A stretch of 64,000 nucleotides of DNA. Origin: Flavobacteriales bacterium. Lineage in GTDB: Bacteria; Bacteroidota; Bacteroidia; Flavobacteriales_D; Sanyastnellaceae. Shown piece after piece: positions 24,914 through 34,379 of this stretch. The DNA is taken from positions 91,467 to 155,466 of the forward strand of contig JAQWTJ010000038.1 in the NCBI GenBank assembly GCA_029242765.1, read 5' to 3'. Within the stretch, counting starts at the first letter, position 1. Every line of letters begins with the position of its first letter. Under the pieces are notes generated by a model. That model searched no databases. It worked only from the letters and a program-made list of their open reading frames with translations, and was not told where the DNA came from. A program made the translations under genes and the position numbers.

Positions 24914-25824
24914 ACTCCTTGATGTCAGCTGTGGAAGCAATACCGGTGAAGGCGGTTGCCATGCACGGCAAGCCTTTCGGCGCGGAGCATCGCGCGGGTT
25001 TGACCGTGTTGATTGATGGATTTACAAGTGCGGGCACCCTGGTGCACTTGCACAGGAGTTTCGCTGTTGAGTTGGGCCGTGCGGGGTTTGACGTTTCAAG
25101 TTTTCCGGTTTTTGACAGCATTACAGAAGTTGATCGCCTCGACATGTTGTTGGCCGTGGGCGGCGACGGCACTGTTCTCGAGAGTGCGGCCTTATTGAAC
25201 GGGGAAGATGTGCCGGTATTGGGTGTGAATACGGGCCGGCTGGGGTTCTTGTCAAATGCGTCTACGGAGGACCTCAAGAGCGTGGTTCACGCCTTGCTCG
25301 CTGGCAAATACACGGTGGATCACCGGCGCATGTTGCAGACACAGTGCAACGCATTGGACGTCGGGCCCTTCGCATGCGCTTTGAACGAAATCACCCTGCA
25401 TCGGCGTGACACAGCCACGATGATTCACATTGAGGTGGAGAGCGATGGAACGTTCATCAACAAATATTGGGCGGATGGCCTGATTGTCTCGACTCCGACC
25501 GGATCGACGGCGTACTCATTGAGTTGCGGCGGGCCCATCGTCGATCCGAGCTGCGACGTGCTGCTCATCACACCAATTGCCCCACACAACCTCAACAACC
25601 GCCCCTTGGTCATTCCCGGCGGAGGCACATTGAAACTTCGGGCCTCCTGTCGCGACGGCCATTTAATGTTGACACTGGACTCGCGGTCTTTCAAAGCGGA
25701 ATCTCCGTTGGAATTGATTATTTCACAAAGCGAACGTCCCATGGGATTGGTCCAGATGATCGGGCAGGATTTTTATCAATCTGTCCGCCAAAAAATGCAT
25801 TGGGGCCTTGATACACGTGATTGA
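24910..25824 (+). CDS. nadK: NAD kinase
   Basis: Phosphorylates NAD to NADP. The 304-residue protein has the signature LLAVGGDGTVLESAALLNG (GGDGT motif), PVLGVNTGRLGFLSN, the NE motif in CALNEITLHRR, the GSTAYSLSCGGPI region and TPIAPHNLNNRPLVIP. Length is normal. The start ATG overlaps the CBS-protein stop, so the two are made together. Confidence 0.95.
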   Translation: MNSLMSAVEAIPVKAVAMHGKPFGAEHRAGLTVLIDGFTSAGTLVHLHRSFAVELGRAGFDVSSFPVFDSITEVDRLDMLLAVGGDGTVLESAALLNGEDVPVLGVNTGRLGFLSNASTEDLKSVVHALLAGKYTVDHRRMLQTQCNALDVGPFACALNEITLHRRDTATMIHIEVESDGTFINKYWADGLIVSTPTGSTAYSLSCGGPIVDPSCDVLLITPIAPHNLNNRPLVIPGGGTLKLRASCRDGHLMLTLDSRSFKAESPLELIISQSERPMGLVQMIGQDFYQSVRQKMHWGLDTRD

Positions 25825-25877
25825 GTGCAGGGCGAATGATTGCGAAACAAATCGATATGAATTGCGTTGAATCCACT

Positions 25878-26741
25878 ATGAATCGGAAGAACTCTTTGAG
25901 CGTGCGAAGCCTGGGCCTCGGGTTGGTTTTATGCCTTGCGGGCGTGTCTTCGGTGCACGCTCAAGCCGTATTGGACCGCAGCCGCACCATTGGGCTAGCC
26001 GTGGGCACGGGGTATTACTTGGGCGAGCTGAACCCCACCGGGCATTTCAAGGGCACCATGAGCGTGGCCCGTGGGGCATTCATGCGCTTCAACCACGACC
26101 GCCGTTTGGGCTTGAAAGTGGGCGTGATGGGCGTGACGGTTGAGGCGCACGACGCTGACAGCAAGGACGCTTGGCGCCAGAATCGTAACCTGCACTTTCG
26201 CAACCGCATTGTCGAGGGTTCGGCCGTGGTTGAGTTCAATTACATGGACTACCAATTGGGCGACACTTACGACGCGTTTACACCGTATTTGTTTGCGGGC
26301 TTGACGGTTTACAGCCACATGCCCACAGCTGAGGTTGGTGGCCAATGGCTCGAGCTGCAACCGCTGGGGACAGAGGGCCAAGGAACCACGGGCGGCGGCC
26401 AGCGGTATGCCACTACAGGACTGGCCGTGCCTTTCGGAGCGGGCATCAAGTGGAACATTGCTCGATTTACAGCGGTCAACATCGAGTGGGGGATGCGTCG
26501 CACATTCACGGACTACCTCGACGATGTTTCGGGCCACTATCCCAGTTCGGCTGTGCTGGAGGACGAGCTCGGTGACTTGGCTTCGAGGCTTAGCGATCAG
26601 CGCTATTTCGTCGACGGTGACGTGCAGGACCCCATTGGCCAGCAGCGCGGCGAGGGCAAGTTTGATGACCGGTATGGAGTGCTCAGCATTTCACTGATTT
26701 TTCGTGTGGATCGAAAACCTAACAATTGTTGGAAAGGCTGA
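25878..26741 (+). CDS. DUF6089 family outer-membrane beta-barrel protein
   Basis: 287 residues from ATG 25878, which gives a clean signal peptide (LGLGLVLCLAGVSSVHAQ); earlier in-frame starts lengthen the leader without reason. The mature protein is a small outer-membrane barrel: TIGLAVGTGYYLGELNPTG, alternating strands such as NIEWGMRRTFTDYLDDVSGHYP, and the ending GVLSISLIFRV. This is the DUF6089 pattern; the family lies between nadK and uppS-bamA in Bacteroidota. The exact role is unknown, and an envelope-assembly link is inferred from position. Confidence 0.85.
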   Translation: MNRKNSLSVRSLGLGLVLCLAGVSSVHAQAVLDRSRTIGLAVGTGYYLGELNPTGHFKGTMSVARGAFMRFNHDRRLGLKVGVMGVTVEAHDADSKDAWRQNRNLHFRNRIVEGSAVVEFNYMDYQLGDTYDAFTPYLFAGLTVYSHMPTAEVGGQWLELQPLGTEGQGTTGGGQRYATTGLAVPFGAGIKWNIARFTAVNIEWGMRRTFTDYLDDVSGHYPSSAVLEDELGDLASRLSDQRYFVDGDVQDPIGQQRGEGKFDDRYGVLSISLIFRVDRKPNNCWKG

Positions 26742-26800
26742 GCATTTAAAAGGGCGGATGGGCGGCTTAGGAAGCCTAACTTGCGCTGCCAATTCAGCCC

Positions 26801-27526
26801 ATGCCCTCCGCACAATCTCCCCCCGTTCACGTGGCCATCATAATGGATGGAAACGGCCGTTGGGCTGAAGATCGAGGGCTGGAGCGTATGGCCGGACACG
26901 CCTTCGGGGTGGACTCGGTGCGCTCGGCAGTGAAGGCCGCAATGGAGCTCGGCGTGCGGTATTTGACGCTGTATGCTTTTTCTACAGAGAACTGGAATCG
27001 ACCTTCTGACGAGGTCGATGCACTGATGGACTTGCTCGTCAAGAGTTTGGCTGGAGAGGCGCAGGAGCTTGCAAAGAAGGGCGTGCGTCTGCGTGCGATG
27101 GGCTCACTGGATCGCCTGCCCCAGGGTTGTCGAGCATCGCTTGCTGAAGCGGAGGCCCAGACTTCGAAATGTGATCGCCTCAACTTGACTTTGGCCTTGA
27201 GTTACAGTGGCCGCTGGGAATTGGTGGAGGCGGTCCGACAGGCCATTGCCTCTGGCGTTGATCCGAAAAATGTGGATGAGGACAGCATCCGCGCGCTCCT
27301 AGCCTTCCCTGAACTTCCAGACCCCGAACTGCTGATTCGCACAGGCGGCGAGCAGCGTGTGTCGAACTTTCTACTCTGGCAAATCGCCTACACGGAATTC
27401 CACTTTACCTCGGTCTTCTGGCCCGATTTCCGCGAGTCACATTTCAACGAGGCGATTGAAGAATACAACAACCGCCAGCGCCGATTCGGCAAGACAGGAG
27501 CACAGATTCAACGCACTTCATCGTGA
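26801..27526 (+). CDS. uppS: Undecaprenyl diphosphate synthase (isoprenyl transferase)
   Basis: Adds isopentenyl units to farnesyl diphosphate to make the C55 carrier for peptidoglycan and O-antigen. The 241-residue protein begins with the catalytic Asp loop VAIIMDGNGRWAEDRGLERMAGH. It contains LTLYAFSTENWNRPSDEV, LNLTLALSYSGRWELVEAV, PDPELLIRTGGEQRVSNFLLWQIAYTE and FWPDF. Length is normal. It overlaps bamA as GTGA. Confidence 0.96.
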   Translation: MPSAQSPPVHVAIIMDGNGRWAEDRGLERMAGHAFGVDSVRSAVKAAMELGVRYLTLYAFSTENWNRPSDEVDALMDLLVKSLAGEAQELAKKGVRLRAMGSLDRLPQGCRASLAEAEAQTSKCDRLNLTLALSYSGRWELVEAVRQAIASGVDPKNVDEDSIRALLAFPELPDPELLIRTGGEQRVSNFLLWQIAYTEFHFTSVFWPDFRESHFNEAIEEYNNRQRRFGKTGAQIQRTSS

Positions 27527-30045
27527 AAGCGAACCTCACATTTTCCACAATCGCAGTGCTTTCGCTGCTGACCCTCGGGTCGATCCAGGCGCAGACCTTG
27601 GACCTTGCCATCCCTCAGGATTATCGAATTGCGGGCTTGACAGTGATGGGCGCAGAGTACACGGATGTCCAGGCCATCAAATTGTTCACCGGTTTGAAGG
27701 TGGGCGAAGAAATTCGTATTCCCGGCGACCGCATTGCGCGAGCCATTCACAACTTGTGGGACCAGCGTCTTTTTGACGACGTCTCAGTGGAGGTGGCTGA
27801 ACGCCGCGAACAAGACGTCTACCTGGTGGTCCGTGTCCTAGAGATTCCTCGTTTGAGTCATTACGGGTTTGACGGTGTCAAGCGGAGCGAGCAGGAGACC
27901 TTGCGCGACAAGCTCGACATCGTTCGGGGCCAGGTGGTGAACAATCATTTGCGCGCGACCACGCGCCGCATCTTGCTGGACCACTACTATGAGAAGGGTT
28001 ATTTCGATGCTGAAATTGCTATAAAAGTCATCCCGGATTCCATCCTAGATAATGCAGCCTCGGTGCATATCGATATCCACAAGGGAGAGAAGATCAAGAT
28101 TGGGGAACTGAGTATTATTGGAGCGGTGGAGCTGAAGGAGAAGGTGCTGCTTCGAAAGATGAAGAACACCAAGGAGCAGACGTTCTTGCGAATTTTCAAG
28201 CCTTCGAAATACCTCGCCAGTGACTTTCAGGACGACCTCGACGCGGTTATTGCGTACTACAATACTGAGGGTTTTCGCAACGCAAGAATTGCAGGCGACA
28301 GCTTGTATCGCACGCCTGAAGGTGAATTGGGCATTGCCGTCACCGTGAACGAGGGCCACCGCTTTTATTTCCGCGAGATCAGCTTCACAGGCAACACGAA
28401 ATATCGCACGACCCAACTCGATTCCATTTTAGGTATCAAGCGTGGCGACATCTATAATGTAGCAGAGCTTGAGCAACGCATTTTCATGAATCCCAAGGGG
28501 ATGGACCTGTCGGCCTTGTACAGCGACGACGGCTATCTCACGTTTCGCGCCATGCCCGTTGAGATTCGCGCCGAAGGCGATAGCATCGATCTGGAGATTC
28601 GCTTGATGGAAGGCAAGCAGTTTCGCATTGGTCAAGTCACCATCCGGGGCAACACCAAGACGAACGACAACGTGGCACTGCGAGAGGTCCGCACTCAGCC
28701 GGGCGAGCTGTTTTCGCGAACGGACGTTATCCGAACACAGCGCGAGCTTTCTCAGTTGAATTATTTCAATCCGGAGGCCTTTCAGATCAACCCCGTCCAG
28801 AACCCCGAAGAGGGAACGGTTGACATTGAGTACGTCGTAGAGGAGAAGCCGACGGATCAAATTGAGCTGCAAGGCGGTTGGGGCGGCGGACGCATCGTGG
28901 GCTCATTGGGGGTGACCTTCAACAACTTTGCGCTGAAAAAGGTCTTCGAGAGAGACACTTGGCGCCCAGTGCCCATGGGCGACGGCCAGCGAATTTCAAT
29001 ACGCGCCCAATCCAACGGCTTATATTTCCAGAGCTACAACCTGAGTTTCACTGAGCCGTGGTTGGGGGGCAAGAAGCCCAACGGACTGACTGTGGGGATG
29101 TGGCGCTCGATTCAGTCCAATGGATTGCCAAAGAAAATCGAGGGCGAGCCCAACCCCGACCGCCAGACTTTGATGATTTCAGGTGTCTCAGCTAGCCTTG
29201 GCCAGCGCTGGAAGCGTCCTGACGACTGGTTTGTTATGAGCTTGGGCTTGGCGTATCAGCGCTTTGACTTTGACGACTACAACAGTGGACTGTTCAGCTT
29301 CACAGACGGCCGTTCGAACAACATTGCCCTGACCTTCAACCTTTCGCGCAATTCGGTGAGCGATCCGATCTTCCCGGTTTGGGGTTCGGAAATTCGCTTC
29401 AGTGTGAAGGCCACGCCACCATACAGCGCATTCCAGCCGGACCGTGATTGGTCTGGTGCGACGGATCAGGAAAAATTTAGATTTGTGGAATACCACAAAT
29501 GGAAATTTGCTGCCAACTGGTATACACCTCTGACAACATCGGGAGGCGAAAACCCCCGTTCTCTTGTGCTGCACACCTACTTTGGTGCGGGCCTGATTGG
29601 CTTGTACAACGCGCAACTGGGTCTGTCTCCTTTTGAGCGCTTTTACCTGGGCGGCGTGTTCCTCAGCGGCTACGTGCTGGACGGCCGGGAGATTATTTCT
29701 CTGCGCGGATACGACAACCTTTCATTGACGGAACCCGACCAGAACACAGGTGCTCCAGCCATCACCAAGTACGGTTTCGAGCTGCGTTACCCGCTTTCGA
29801 CCAACCCCAGCGCGACCATTTACACGATGGCTTTCATGGAGGCGGGCCGGACCTGGGAGAACGCCGAGCGCTTCAACCCCTTTGATGCGTACCGCTCTGC
29901 CGGTGTGGGCATGCGCATCTTTTTACCCATGTTCGGACTGCTTGGTTTGGACTATGGTTGGCGCCTAGACGATGTGCCAGCGGCCCCCTCAATGTCTCAG
30001 GGGCAGTTCCACTTTTCAATGGGGATGAACATTGGCGACCTTTGA
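27523..30045 (+). CDS. bamA: Outer membrane protein assembly factor BamA
   Basis: An 840-residue outer-membrane insertase. Signal peptide LTFSTIAVLSLLTLGSIQAQ; the GTG start overlaps the uppS stop. POTRA domains occupy roughly residues 35-420, seen as repeats of the form VxGNxxxxDxxxLR (VTIRGNTKTNDNVALREVRTQ, ISFTGNTKYRTTQLDSIL, YYEKGYFDAEI). The 16-stranded barrel follows, with the L6 region VFLSGYVLDGREIISLRGYDN and a C-terminal strand ending FHFSMGMNIGDL. BamA works with the periplasmic chaperones encoded just after it. Confidence 0.95.
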   Translation: MKANLTFSTIAVLSLLTLGSIQAQTLDLAIPQDYRIAGLTVMGAEYTDVQAIKLFTGLKVGEEIRIPGDRIARAIHNLWDQRLFDDVSVEVAERREQDVYLVVRVLEIPRLSHYGFDGVKRSEQETLRDKLDIVRGQVVNNHLRATTRRILLDHYYEKGYFDAEIAIKVIPDSILDNAASVHIDIHKGEKIKIGELSIIGAVELKEKVLLRKMKNTKEQTFLRIFKPSKYLASDFQDDLDAVIAYYNTEGFRNARIAGDSLYRTPEGELGIAVTVNEGHRFYFREISFTGNTKYRTTQLDSILGIKRGDIYNVAELEQRIFMNPKGMDLSALYSDDGYLTFRAMPVEIRAEGDSIDLEIRLMEGKQFRIGQVTIRGNTKTNDNVALREVRTQPGELFSRTDVIRTQRELSQLNYFNPEAFQINPVQNPEEGTVDIEYVVEEKPTDQIELQGGWGGGRIVGSLGVTFNNFALKKVFERDTWRPVPMGDGQRISIRAQSNGLYFQSYNLSFTEPWLGGKKPNGLTVGMWRSIQSNGLPKKIEGEPNPDRQTLMISGVSASLGQRWKRPDDWFVMSLGLAYQRFDFDDYNSGLFSFTDGRSNNIALTFNLSRNSVSDPIFPVWGSEIRFSVKATPPYSAFQPDRDWSGATDQEKFRFVEYHKWKFAANWYTPLTTSGGENPRSLVLHTYFGAGLIGLYNAQLGLSPFERFYLGGVFLSGYVLDGREIISLRGYDNLSLTEPDQNTGAPAITKYGFELRYPLSTNPSATIYTMAFMEAGRTWENAERFNPFDAYRSAGVGMRIFLPMFGLLGLDYGWRLDDVPAAPSMSQGQFHFSMGMNIGDL

Positions 30046-30081
30046 CGCACTTGCTTTACTAATTTCACGTTCGATAAACAC

Positions 30082-30801
30082 ATGATTTCTACGATGCAGA
30101 CCCCCATGCTGATTCTTCGCAAAGTTTCCCTCGCGCTGTGCCTATTGTGCGCAGGCGCAATTGTTTCTACGGTTTCAGCCCAGAAGTATGCCTATCTCGA
30201 TTCGGAATATGTCCTCTCGCACTTGCCACAATATGCCGATGCGCAGACCGAGCTGAATTCTCTAGCAAAAGATTGGCTGACAGAGATTGAGGAAAAGCTT
30301 GAAGCGGCGGCCCAGCTCGAAACGGCTTACCGTGCAGAGCGCGTGCTGCTCACCCCGGAAATGCGCCGCAAACGTGAGGACGCCATCGCTTCCAAGCGGT
30401 CGGAGGCCACGGATATGCAGAAGGCAAAATTCGGCGTCGAGGGCGAGCTGTTTCAAAAACGCCAAGAGCTGATTCAACCGGTGCAGGACGAGATCTTTGT
30501 CGTGCTCAAGGATTTGTCTGCGGCCCGTGGATACATGGTGATTTTTGACAAGAGCAAGCAATCCAACATGCTTTATACGAACCCCAAATACGACATCTCG
30601 GACCGGGTGATCAAGGAATTGGGATTCAAGCCAGGAGAGATTATTGAAGAGGAGACGGAGGAGCGCGGTGAGACGCTTCAAGATCGTGTTGACGGTGCCC
30701 TAGACAAGGGCAAGGAAAAGATCAACGACACGAAAAACGACATGCGCAACCGCGTAGGCAGTGCGGGCGGTGGAGCGACCGACCGACCCAGCAAGCACTA
30801 A
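30082..30801 (+). CDS. OmpH/Skp-family periplasmic chaperone, first copy
   Basis: A 239-residue protein with a signal peptide (LALCLLCAGAIVSTVSAQ) and the Skp-like start QKYAYLDSEYVLSHLPQYADAQTEL. Long amphipathic helices follow (LTPEMRRKREDAIASKRSEATD), then the C-terminal GYMVIFDKS motif and an acidic-basic tail (EEETEERGETLQDR, KEKINDTKND) beyond the usual domain. It holds unfolded outer-membrane proteins for BamA, whose gene precedes it by 36 bases. A paralogue follows. Confidence 0.9.
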   Translation: MISTMQTPMLILRKVSLALCLLCAGAIVSTVSAQKYAYLDSEYVLSHLPQYADAQTELNSLAKDWLTEIEEKLEAAAQLETAYRAERVLLTPEMRRKREDAIASKRSEATDMQKAKFGVEGELFQKRQELIQPVQDEIFVVLKDLSAARGYMVIFDKSKQSNMLYTNPKYDISDRVIKELGFKPGEIIEEETEERGETLQDRVDGALDKGKEKINDTKNDMRNRVGSAGGGATDRPSKH

Positions 30802-30847
30802 TGCAGCGCCATTTGCAGAAAAAAACCACTTTTACTATCAGAACATC

Positions 30848-31351
30848 ATGAAGCACACGCTACTCATCCTCGGCCTTTTGGTGGCCACTCTAGGGGCTCA
30901 GGCTCAACAAGCCGTTCCAAAATTTGGGCACATCGACACCCAAGCTTTACTGGCCTCCATGCCGGAGCGCCTGACGGTTCAATCTCAAATTGAGGAGCAA
31001 GCCGGCATGTACGAGCAGGAGATAATTCGCATGCAGGGCGATTTTGAGTCGAAGTATCGCGAGTACATTGACAAGGCTGAGACCTGGCCGGCGGCTATTC
31101 GTCAGCAGAAGGAAAGCGAGTTGCAACAAGACCAAGCGGGCCTCGAGCAGTTCTCACAAACGGTGCAGCAGGAAATGGCGACGCTTGAGGCGCAGCTGCT
31201 CTCTCCTATGATTGAGCGAGCGCGGCTTGCCATTGAGGAACTCGGCGCGGCCGAGGGCTTTACGTACATCTTCGATACCTCAACGGGTGGAACGGTGTGG
31301 AACGGCGGCACGGACGTGTTGCCGATGGTCAAAGCCAAGCTCGGAATTTGA
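30848..31351 (+). CDS. OmpH/Skp-family periplasmic chaperone, second copy
   Basis: 167 residues from ATG 30848, the start that gives a proper signal peptide (LLILGLLVATLGAQAQ); the ORF track extension overlaps the first copy. KFGHIDTQALLASMPERLTVQSQI starts the Skp domain, and a coiled-coil region is followed by LGAAEGFTYIFDTSTGGTVW. It is shorter than the first copy and lacks its charged tail. Tandem OmpH genes after bamA are usual in Bacteroidota. Its TGA overlaps the probable TTG start of murI. Confidence 0.9.
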   Translation: MKHTLLILGLLVATLGAQAQQAVPKFGHIDTQALLASMPERLTVQSQIEEQAGMYEQEIIRMQGDFESKYREYIDKAETWPAAIRQQKESELQQDQAGLEQFSQTVQQEMATLEAQLLSPMIERARLAIEELGAAEGFTYIFDTSTGGTVWNGGTDVLPMVKAKLGI

Positions 31352-32208
31352 GTCAAGCCGATGCATCGGCGCCCGTGAAAGCATCGGCACCCGTCGGCGT
31401 TTTTGACTCGGGTATCGGTGGATTGACGGTGGCTCATGCCATTGGTGAGAGGCTGCCTTTGGAGCGCATTCACTATTTCGGCGACACTGCACACATGCCG
31501 TACGGAGAGCGATCTCCGGCATTGGTTCGTCGTTATGCAGTTCGCATTGCGCGCCATCTCGTTGATAAGGGCTGCAAGGCTTTGGTGATTGCGTGCAATA
31601 CAGCATCGGCCAATGCACTCGATGCGGTGCGTGAGGAAGTGGGCGATAGGGTGCCGGTTTTGGATGTGGTGGCCCCGGTTGTGGCCCGTGCTGTTGCTTC
31701 TGGTGCCGAGCGCATCGGCGTGGTGGGCACGCGGGCGACTATTACCTCAGGCCTGTACGGGCAGTTGTTGCGCCAAGCTTTCGCAGCGGGTGGAGGGAAC
31801 AGTGATACGCATGACGTGCGTGAATTTGCCACCCCTTTGCTCGCGCCTTTGATTGAAGAAGGCTGGCATACCAACGATATCATTGAGCCGATCATACGTG
31901 GCTACTTGGAGCGTGCGGGATTCGCTGCCGGCGACTTGGACGCTCTGATCTTAGGCTGCACCCACTACCCACTGGCTTCTGCCTCTTTTTCTAAGGTGCT
32001 TGGTGGCGGTACGCATATGCTCGACGCCCCTGAAGCGGTGGCCGAGGCCCTGGCCGAGGTGCTGAGAAATCACGGCTTGGCTTCAGAGGATCAGCGGGGT
32101 GAGCATCGTTTTGAAGTGAGCGATTTGACACCGTCATTCTCGGCTTCAGCTGAGCTGTTTTTTGGAACGGGCTTGAAGCTGCAACCCTTCGACCTTTGGG
32201 CCGACTGA
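31348..32208 (+). CDS. murI: Glutamate racemase
   Basis: Makes D-glutamate for peptidoglycan. Motifs: VGVFDSGIGGLTVAHAIGERLP, HYFGDTAHMPYGERS (with catalytic Asp), VIACNTASANALD (first catalytic Cys), GVVGTRATITSGLY, and DALILGCTHYPLAS (second Cys). The start is uncertain. TTG 31348 overlaps the previous stop as TTGA, and GTG 31375 would give MKASAPVGVFDSG, closer to the family norm. Length is 260-290 residues. It ends the bamA-ompH block and is convergent with yifB. Confidence 0.94.
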   Translation: MSQADASAPVKASAPVGVFDSGIGGLTVAHAIGERLPLERIHYFGDTAHMPYGERSPALVRRYAVRIARHLVDKGCKALVIACNTASANALDAVREEVGDRVPVLDVVAPVVARAVASGAERIGVVGTRATITSGLYGQLLRQAFAAGGGNSDTHDVREFATPLLAPLIEEGWHTNDIIEPIIRGYLERAGFAAGDLDALILGCTHYPLASASFSKVLGGGTHMLDAPEAVAEALAEVLRNHGLASEDQRGEHRFEVSDLTPSFSASAELFFGTGLKLQPFDLWAD

Positions 32209-32270
32209 TTCATAGATCGGACTGATCATTGGTTTCCCGCGTATAGCTGGGCACACTTGCATAGCAGGCG

Positions 32271-33770
32271 TTATTGGCCAGCGCGGCGGTATTGTAGGGC
32301 TTCAGCAAGGTCTCGTTTGCTCACATTCTTCCGCCCGTCGAGATCAGCGAGAGTTCGGGCCATCTTTAGCACGCGGTCGTGGCTGCGAGCGCTCAAATGG
32401 TAGGAATTCATGGTCTCAATCAGAAACAGCCGGAGGGCATTCGAGATCTTTACAATGCGCAGTACTTCAGCCGGATTGAGTCGGCTGTTGGTTCGTCCCC
32501 CTGGGTTGCGTTTGCTTTGAATAGCTCGCGCTCGCAGTACTCGCGCTTTGCGCACTCCGACGCTGTCCCCGGTGAACTTGCGGGGGTCGAGCGCTCGCAG
32601 ATTCACCGGGTGAATGTCGAGTTGAATGTCGATGCGGTCCAGCAGCGGCCCGCTGAATCGCCTGCGGTAGGCCGTGATGCGGTGTTCTGAGCAGTCGCAA
32701 CGGCGGCTCACATGTCCAAGGTAGCCGCAAGGGCAGGGATTGGTCGCGGCGATGAGTTGAAATTCACAAGGGAAGTCCACCGAGACTTGAGCTCGCGAAA
32801 TGGTGATGCGGCCCGATTCAAGGGGGGCTCGCAGGGCGTTAAGCACGTGCCGATCCCACTCTCCGAGCTCGTCGAGAAATAGCACCCCGCCGTGGGCCAA
32901 GCTGATTTCACCCGGACGCGGATCTGCGCCTCCGCCTAAGAGGGTGGTCTGCGTGGTGCTGTGGTGAACCGCTCGAAAGGGACGTCCGAATTTGTGCTGT
33001 CCCGAGGATTTCTTGCGGACCGAGTGGATGCGGCTGACTTGAATTTGCTCGGCGGCTGTCAAGGGAGGAATCAGCGCGGGTGCGCTCTTGGCAATCATTG
33101 TTTTACCGGCTCCCGGCGGACCGACAAGCAACATGTTGTGCCCCCCGGCCATGGCCAACTCTAACCCGCGCAGGGCAGCCTCTTGGCCTTGCACAGCCCC
33201 TAAAGTGGCTTCAGCTATTTCATTGGCTGCGCCCGCTAGAAGAGCGTCCATTCCGCACGGTGTGGGTTTGAGTTGGACGCTTCCGTTCAAATGCGCGATG
33301 ACGGCGCTCAGGCTGTCTGCGCCGTAGACCGTCACCCCTTGGGCCAGGGCGGCTTCTGCGGCCGACTCCGTGGGCAGCACCATGGTGCGCGCCCGGCTCG
33401 CCATCACCGCAGCGCCCCGGACCGGCCGCAACCCCCCATCAAGGGCTAGTTCCCCCACAAAGAGTATCCCCTCAAGCAGTTCTGCAGCCAATTGCCCGCT
33501 GGCCGCCAAGATGCCCAAGGCCAGGGGCAAGTCGTAGGCCGTGCCCTCTTTGCGCACATCGGCGGGCGCAAGATTCACTGTAATGCCCCGTCCGGGCCAG
33601 TGGTAGCCAGCCACCTCAATTGCCGAGCGCACACGCGTGTGACTTTCGCGCACGGCGCTATTGGGCAGTCCGCCCATTGTGAAATGTATGCCGCGCCCCA
33701 CGCGCACTTCGACGGACACCGCCAATGCGTCCACCCCATGCAGGGCAGCCGCGCTCAATTTAACCAACAT
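32271..33770 (-). CDS. yifB: YifB/ComM-family Mg-chelatase-like AAA ATPase
   Basis: A 499-residue hexameric AAA+ protein of the ComM type, which in other bacteria promotes branch migration during natural transformation. The N-terminal ChlI-like domain reads VEVRVGRGIHFTMGGLPNSAVRESHTRVRSAI. Walker A is LLVGPPGAGKTMIAKSAPALIPPL, and Walker B is HGGVLFLDELGEW. A sensor stretch FQLIAATNPCPCGYLGHVSRRCDCSE includes cysteines that may bind zinc. The C-terminal lid has LSARSHDRVLKMARTLADLDG. Length is as expected. It is the last gene of the minus-strand lpd operon. Confidence 0.94.
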   Translation of the reverse strand: MLVKLSAAALHGVDALAVSVEVRVGRGIHFTMGGLPNSAVRESHTRVRSAIEVAGYHWPGRGITVNLAPADVRKEGTAYDLPLALGILAASGQLAAELLEGILFVGELALDGGLRPVRGAAVMASRARTMVLPTESAAEAALAQGVTVYGADSLSAVIAHLNGSVQLKPTPCGMDALLAGAANEIAEATLGAVQGQEAALRGLELAMAGGHNMLLVGPPGAGKTMIAKSAPALIPPLTAAEQIQVSRIHSVRKKSSGQHKFGRPFRAVHHSTTQTTLLGGGADPRPGEISLAHGGVLFLDELGEWDRHVLNALRAPLESGRITISRAQVSVDFPCEFQLIAATNPCPCGYLGHVSRRCDCSEHRITAYRRRFSGPLLDRIDIQLDIHPVNLRALDPRKFTGDSVGVRKARVLRARAIQSKRNPGGRTNSRLNPAEVLRIVKISNALRLFLIETMNSYHLSARSHDRVLKMARTLADLDGRKNVSKRDLAEALQYRRAGQ

Positions 33771-33782
33771 GGTTTCTGAAGA

Positions 33783-34364
33783 TCAGCCCGCTTCGATGCG
33801 GTCAATGAAGGCGTGGATGCACTTGATGTGCACTTCTTGGATGCGATCCGCCGCGCCGTTCCAAGGCACGCGCACTTCAAAGTCGCACAAGTCCGCCAAG
33901 GCTCCGCCGTCTTTTCCGGTGAGCCCCACGACGAGCATGCCGTTGCTACGGGCCTGCTCGGCAGCACGCAAGACATTGGCTGAAGCCCCAGAGGTTGAAA
34001 TGGCCAACAACGCGTCCTGTTCCGACCCCACCGCTTCAACAAAGCGGGCGAAGACCTGTTCAAAGCCATAGTCGTTGCTCACACACGTCAAATGCGAGGG
34101 GTCTGAAATGGCAATGGCCGGAAAGGGCTTGCGGTCGTTTCGATAGCGCCCTGTGAGTTCCTCAGCAAAGTGCATTGCATCGCACATCGAGCCCCCGTTG
34201 CCGCAACTGATGATCTTGCCGCCGTTTGCTATGACGCCGGCCAATGCATCGGCAGCGGCAGCCACCGCAGCTATCATCGCCTCATCGCCGAGCATGGTCT
34301 GCAGCACCCCTTGGGCCTGCTCGAAATGTGCGCGTATTTGATCTGTACTGTTCATGTTATTCAT
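33783..34364 (-). CDS. gmhA: Phosphoheptose isomerase (SIS domain)
   Basis: Converts sedoheptulose 7-phosphate to D-glycero-D-manno-heptose 7-phosphate, the entry to ADP-heptose for LPS. The 193-residue SIS protein has [49 protein letters not shown] and [11 protein letters not shown], in line with GmhA. It lies 12 bases before yifB and 15 after dsbD. It fits with the heptosyltransferase-like GT9 enzyme at 8.1-9.1 kb, which would use ADP-heptose. Confidence 0.88.
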   Translation of the reverse strand: MNNMNSTDQIRAHFEQAQGVLQTMLGDEAMIAAVAAAADALAGVIANGGKIISCGNGGSMCDAMHFAEELTGRYRNDRKPFPAIAISDPSHLTCVSNDYGFEQVFARFVEAVGSEQDALLAISTSGASANVLRAAEQARSNGMLVVGLTGKDGGALADLCDFEVRVPWNGAADRIQEVHIKCIHAFIDRIEAG

Positions 34365-34379
34365 GCGGCGAAGGTGTGC

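Noticed and set aside
26769-26782. GGCTT-AGG-AAGCC hairpin before uppS
   Set aside because: Five pairs and no T-run; it could arise by chance and has no clear role.
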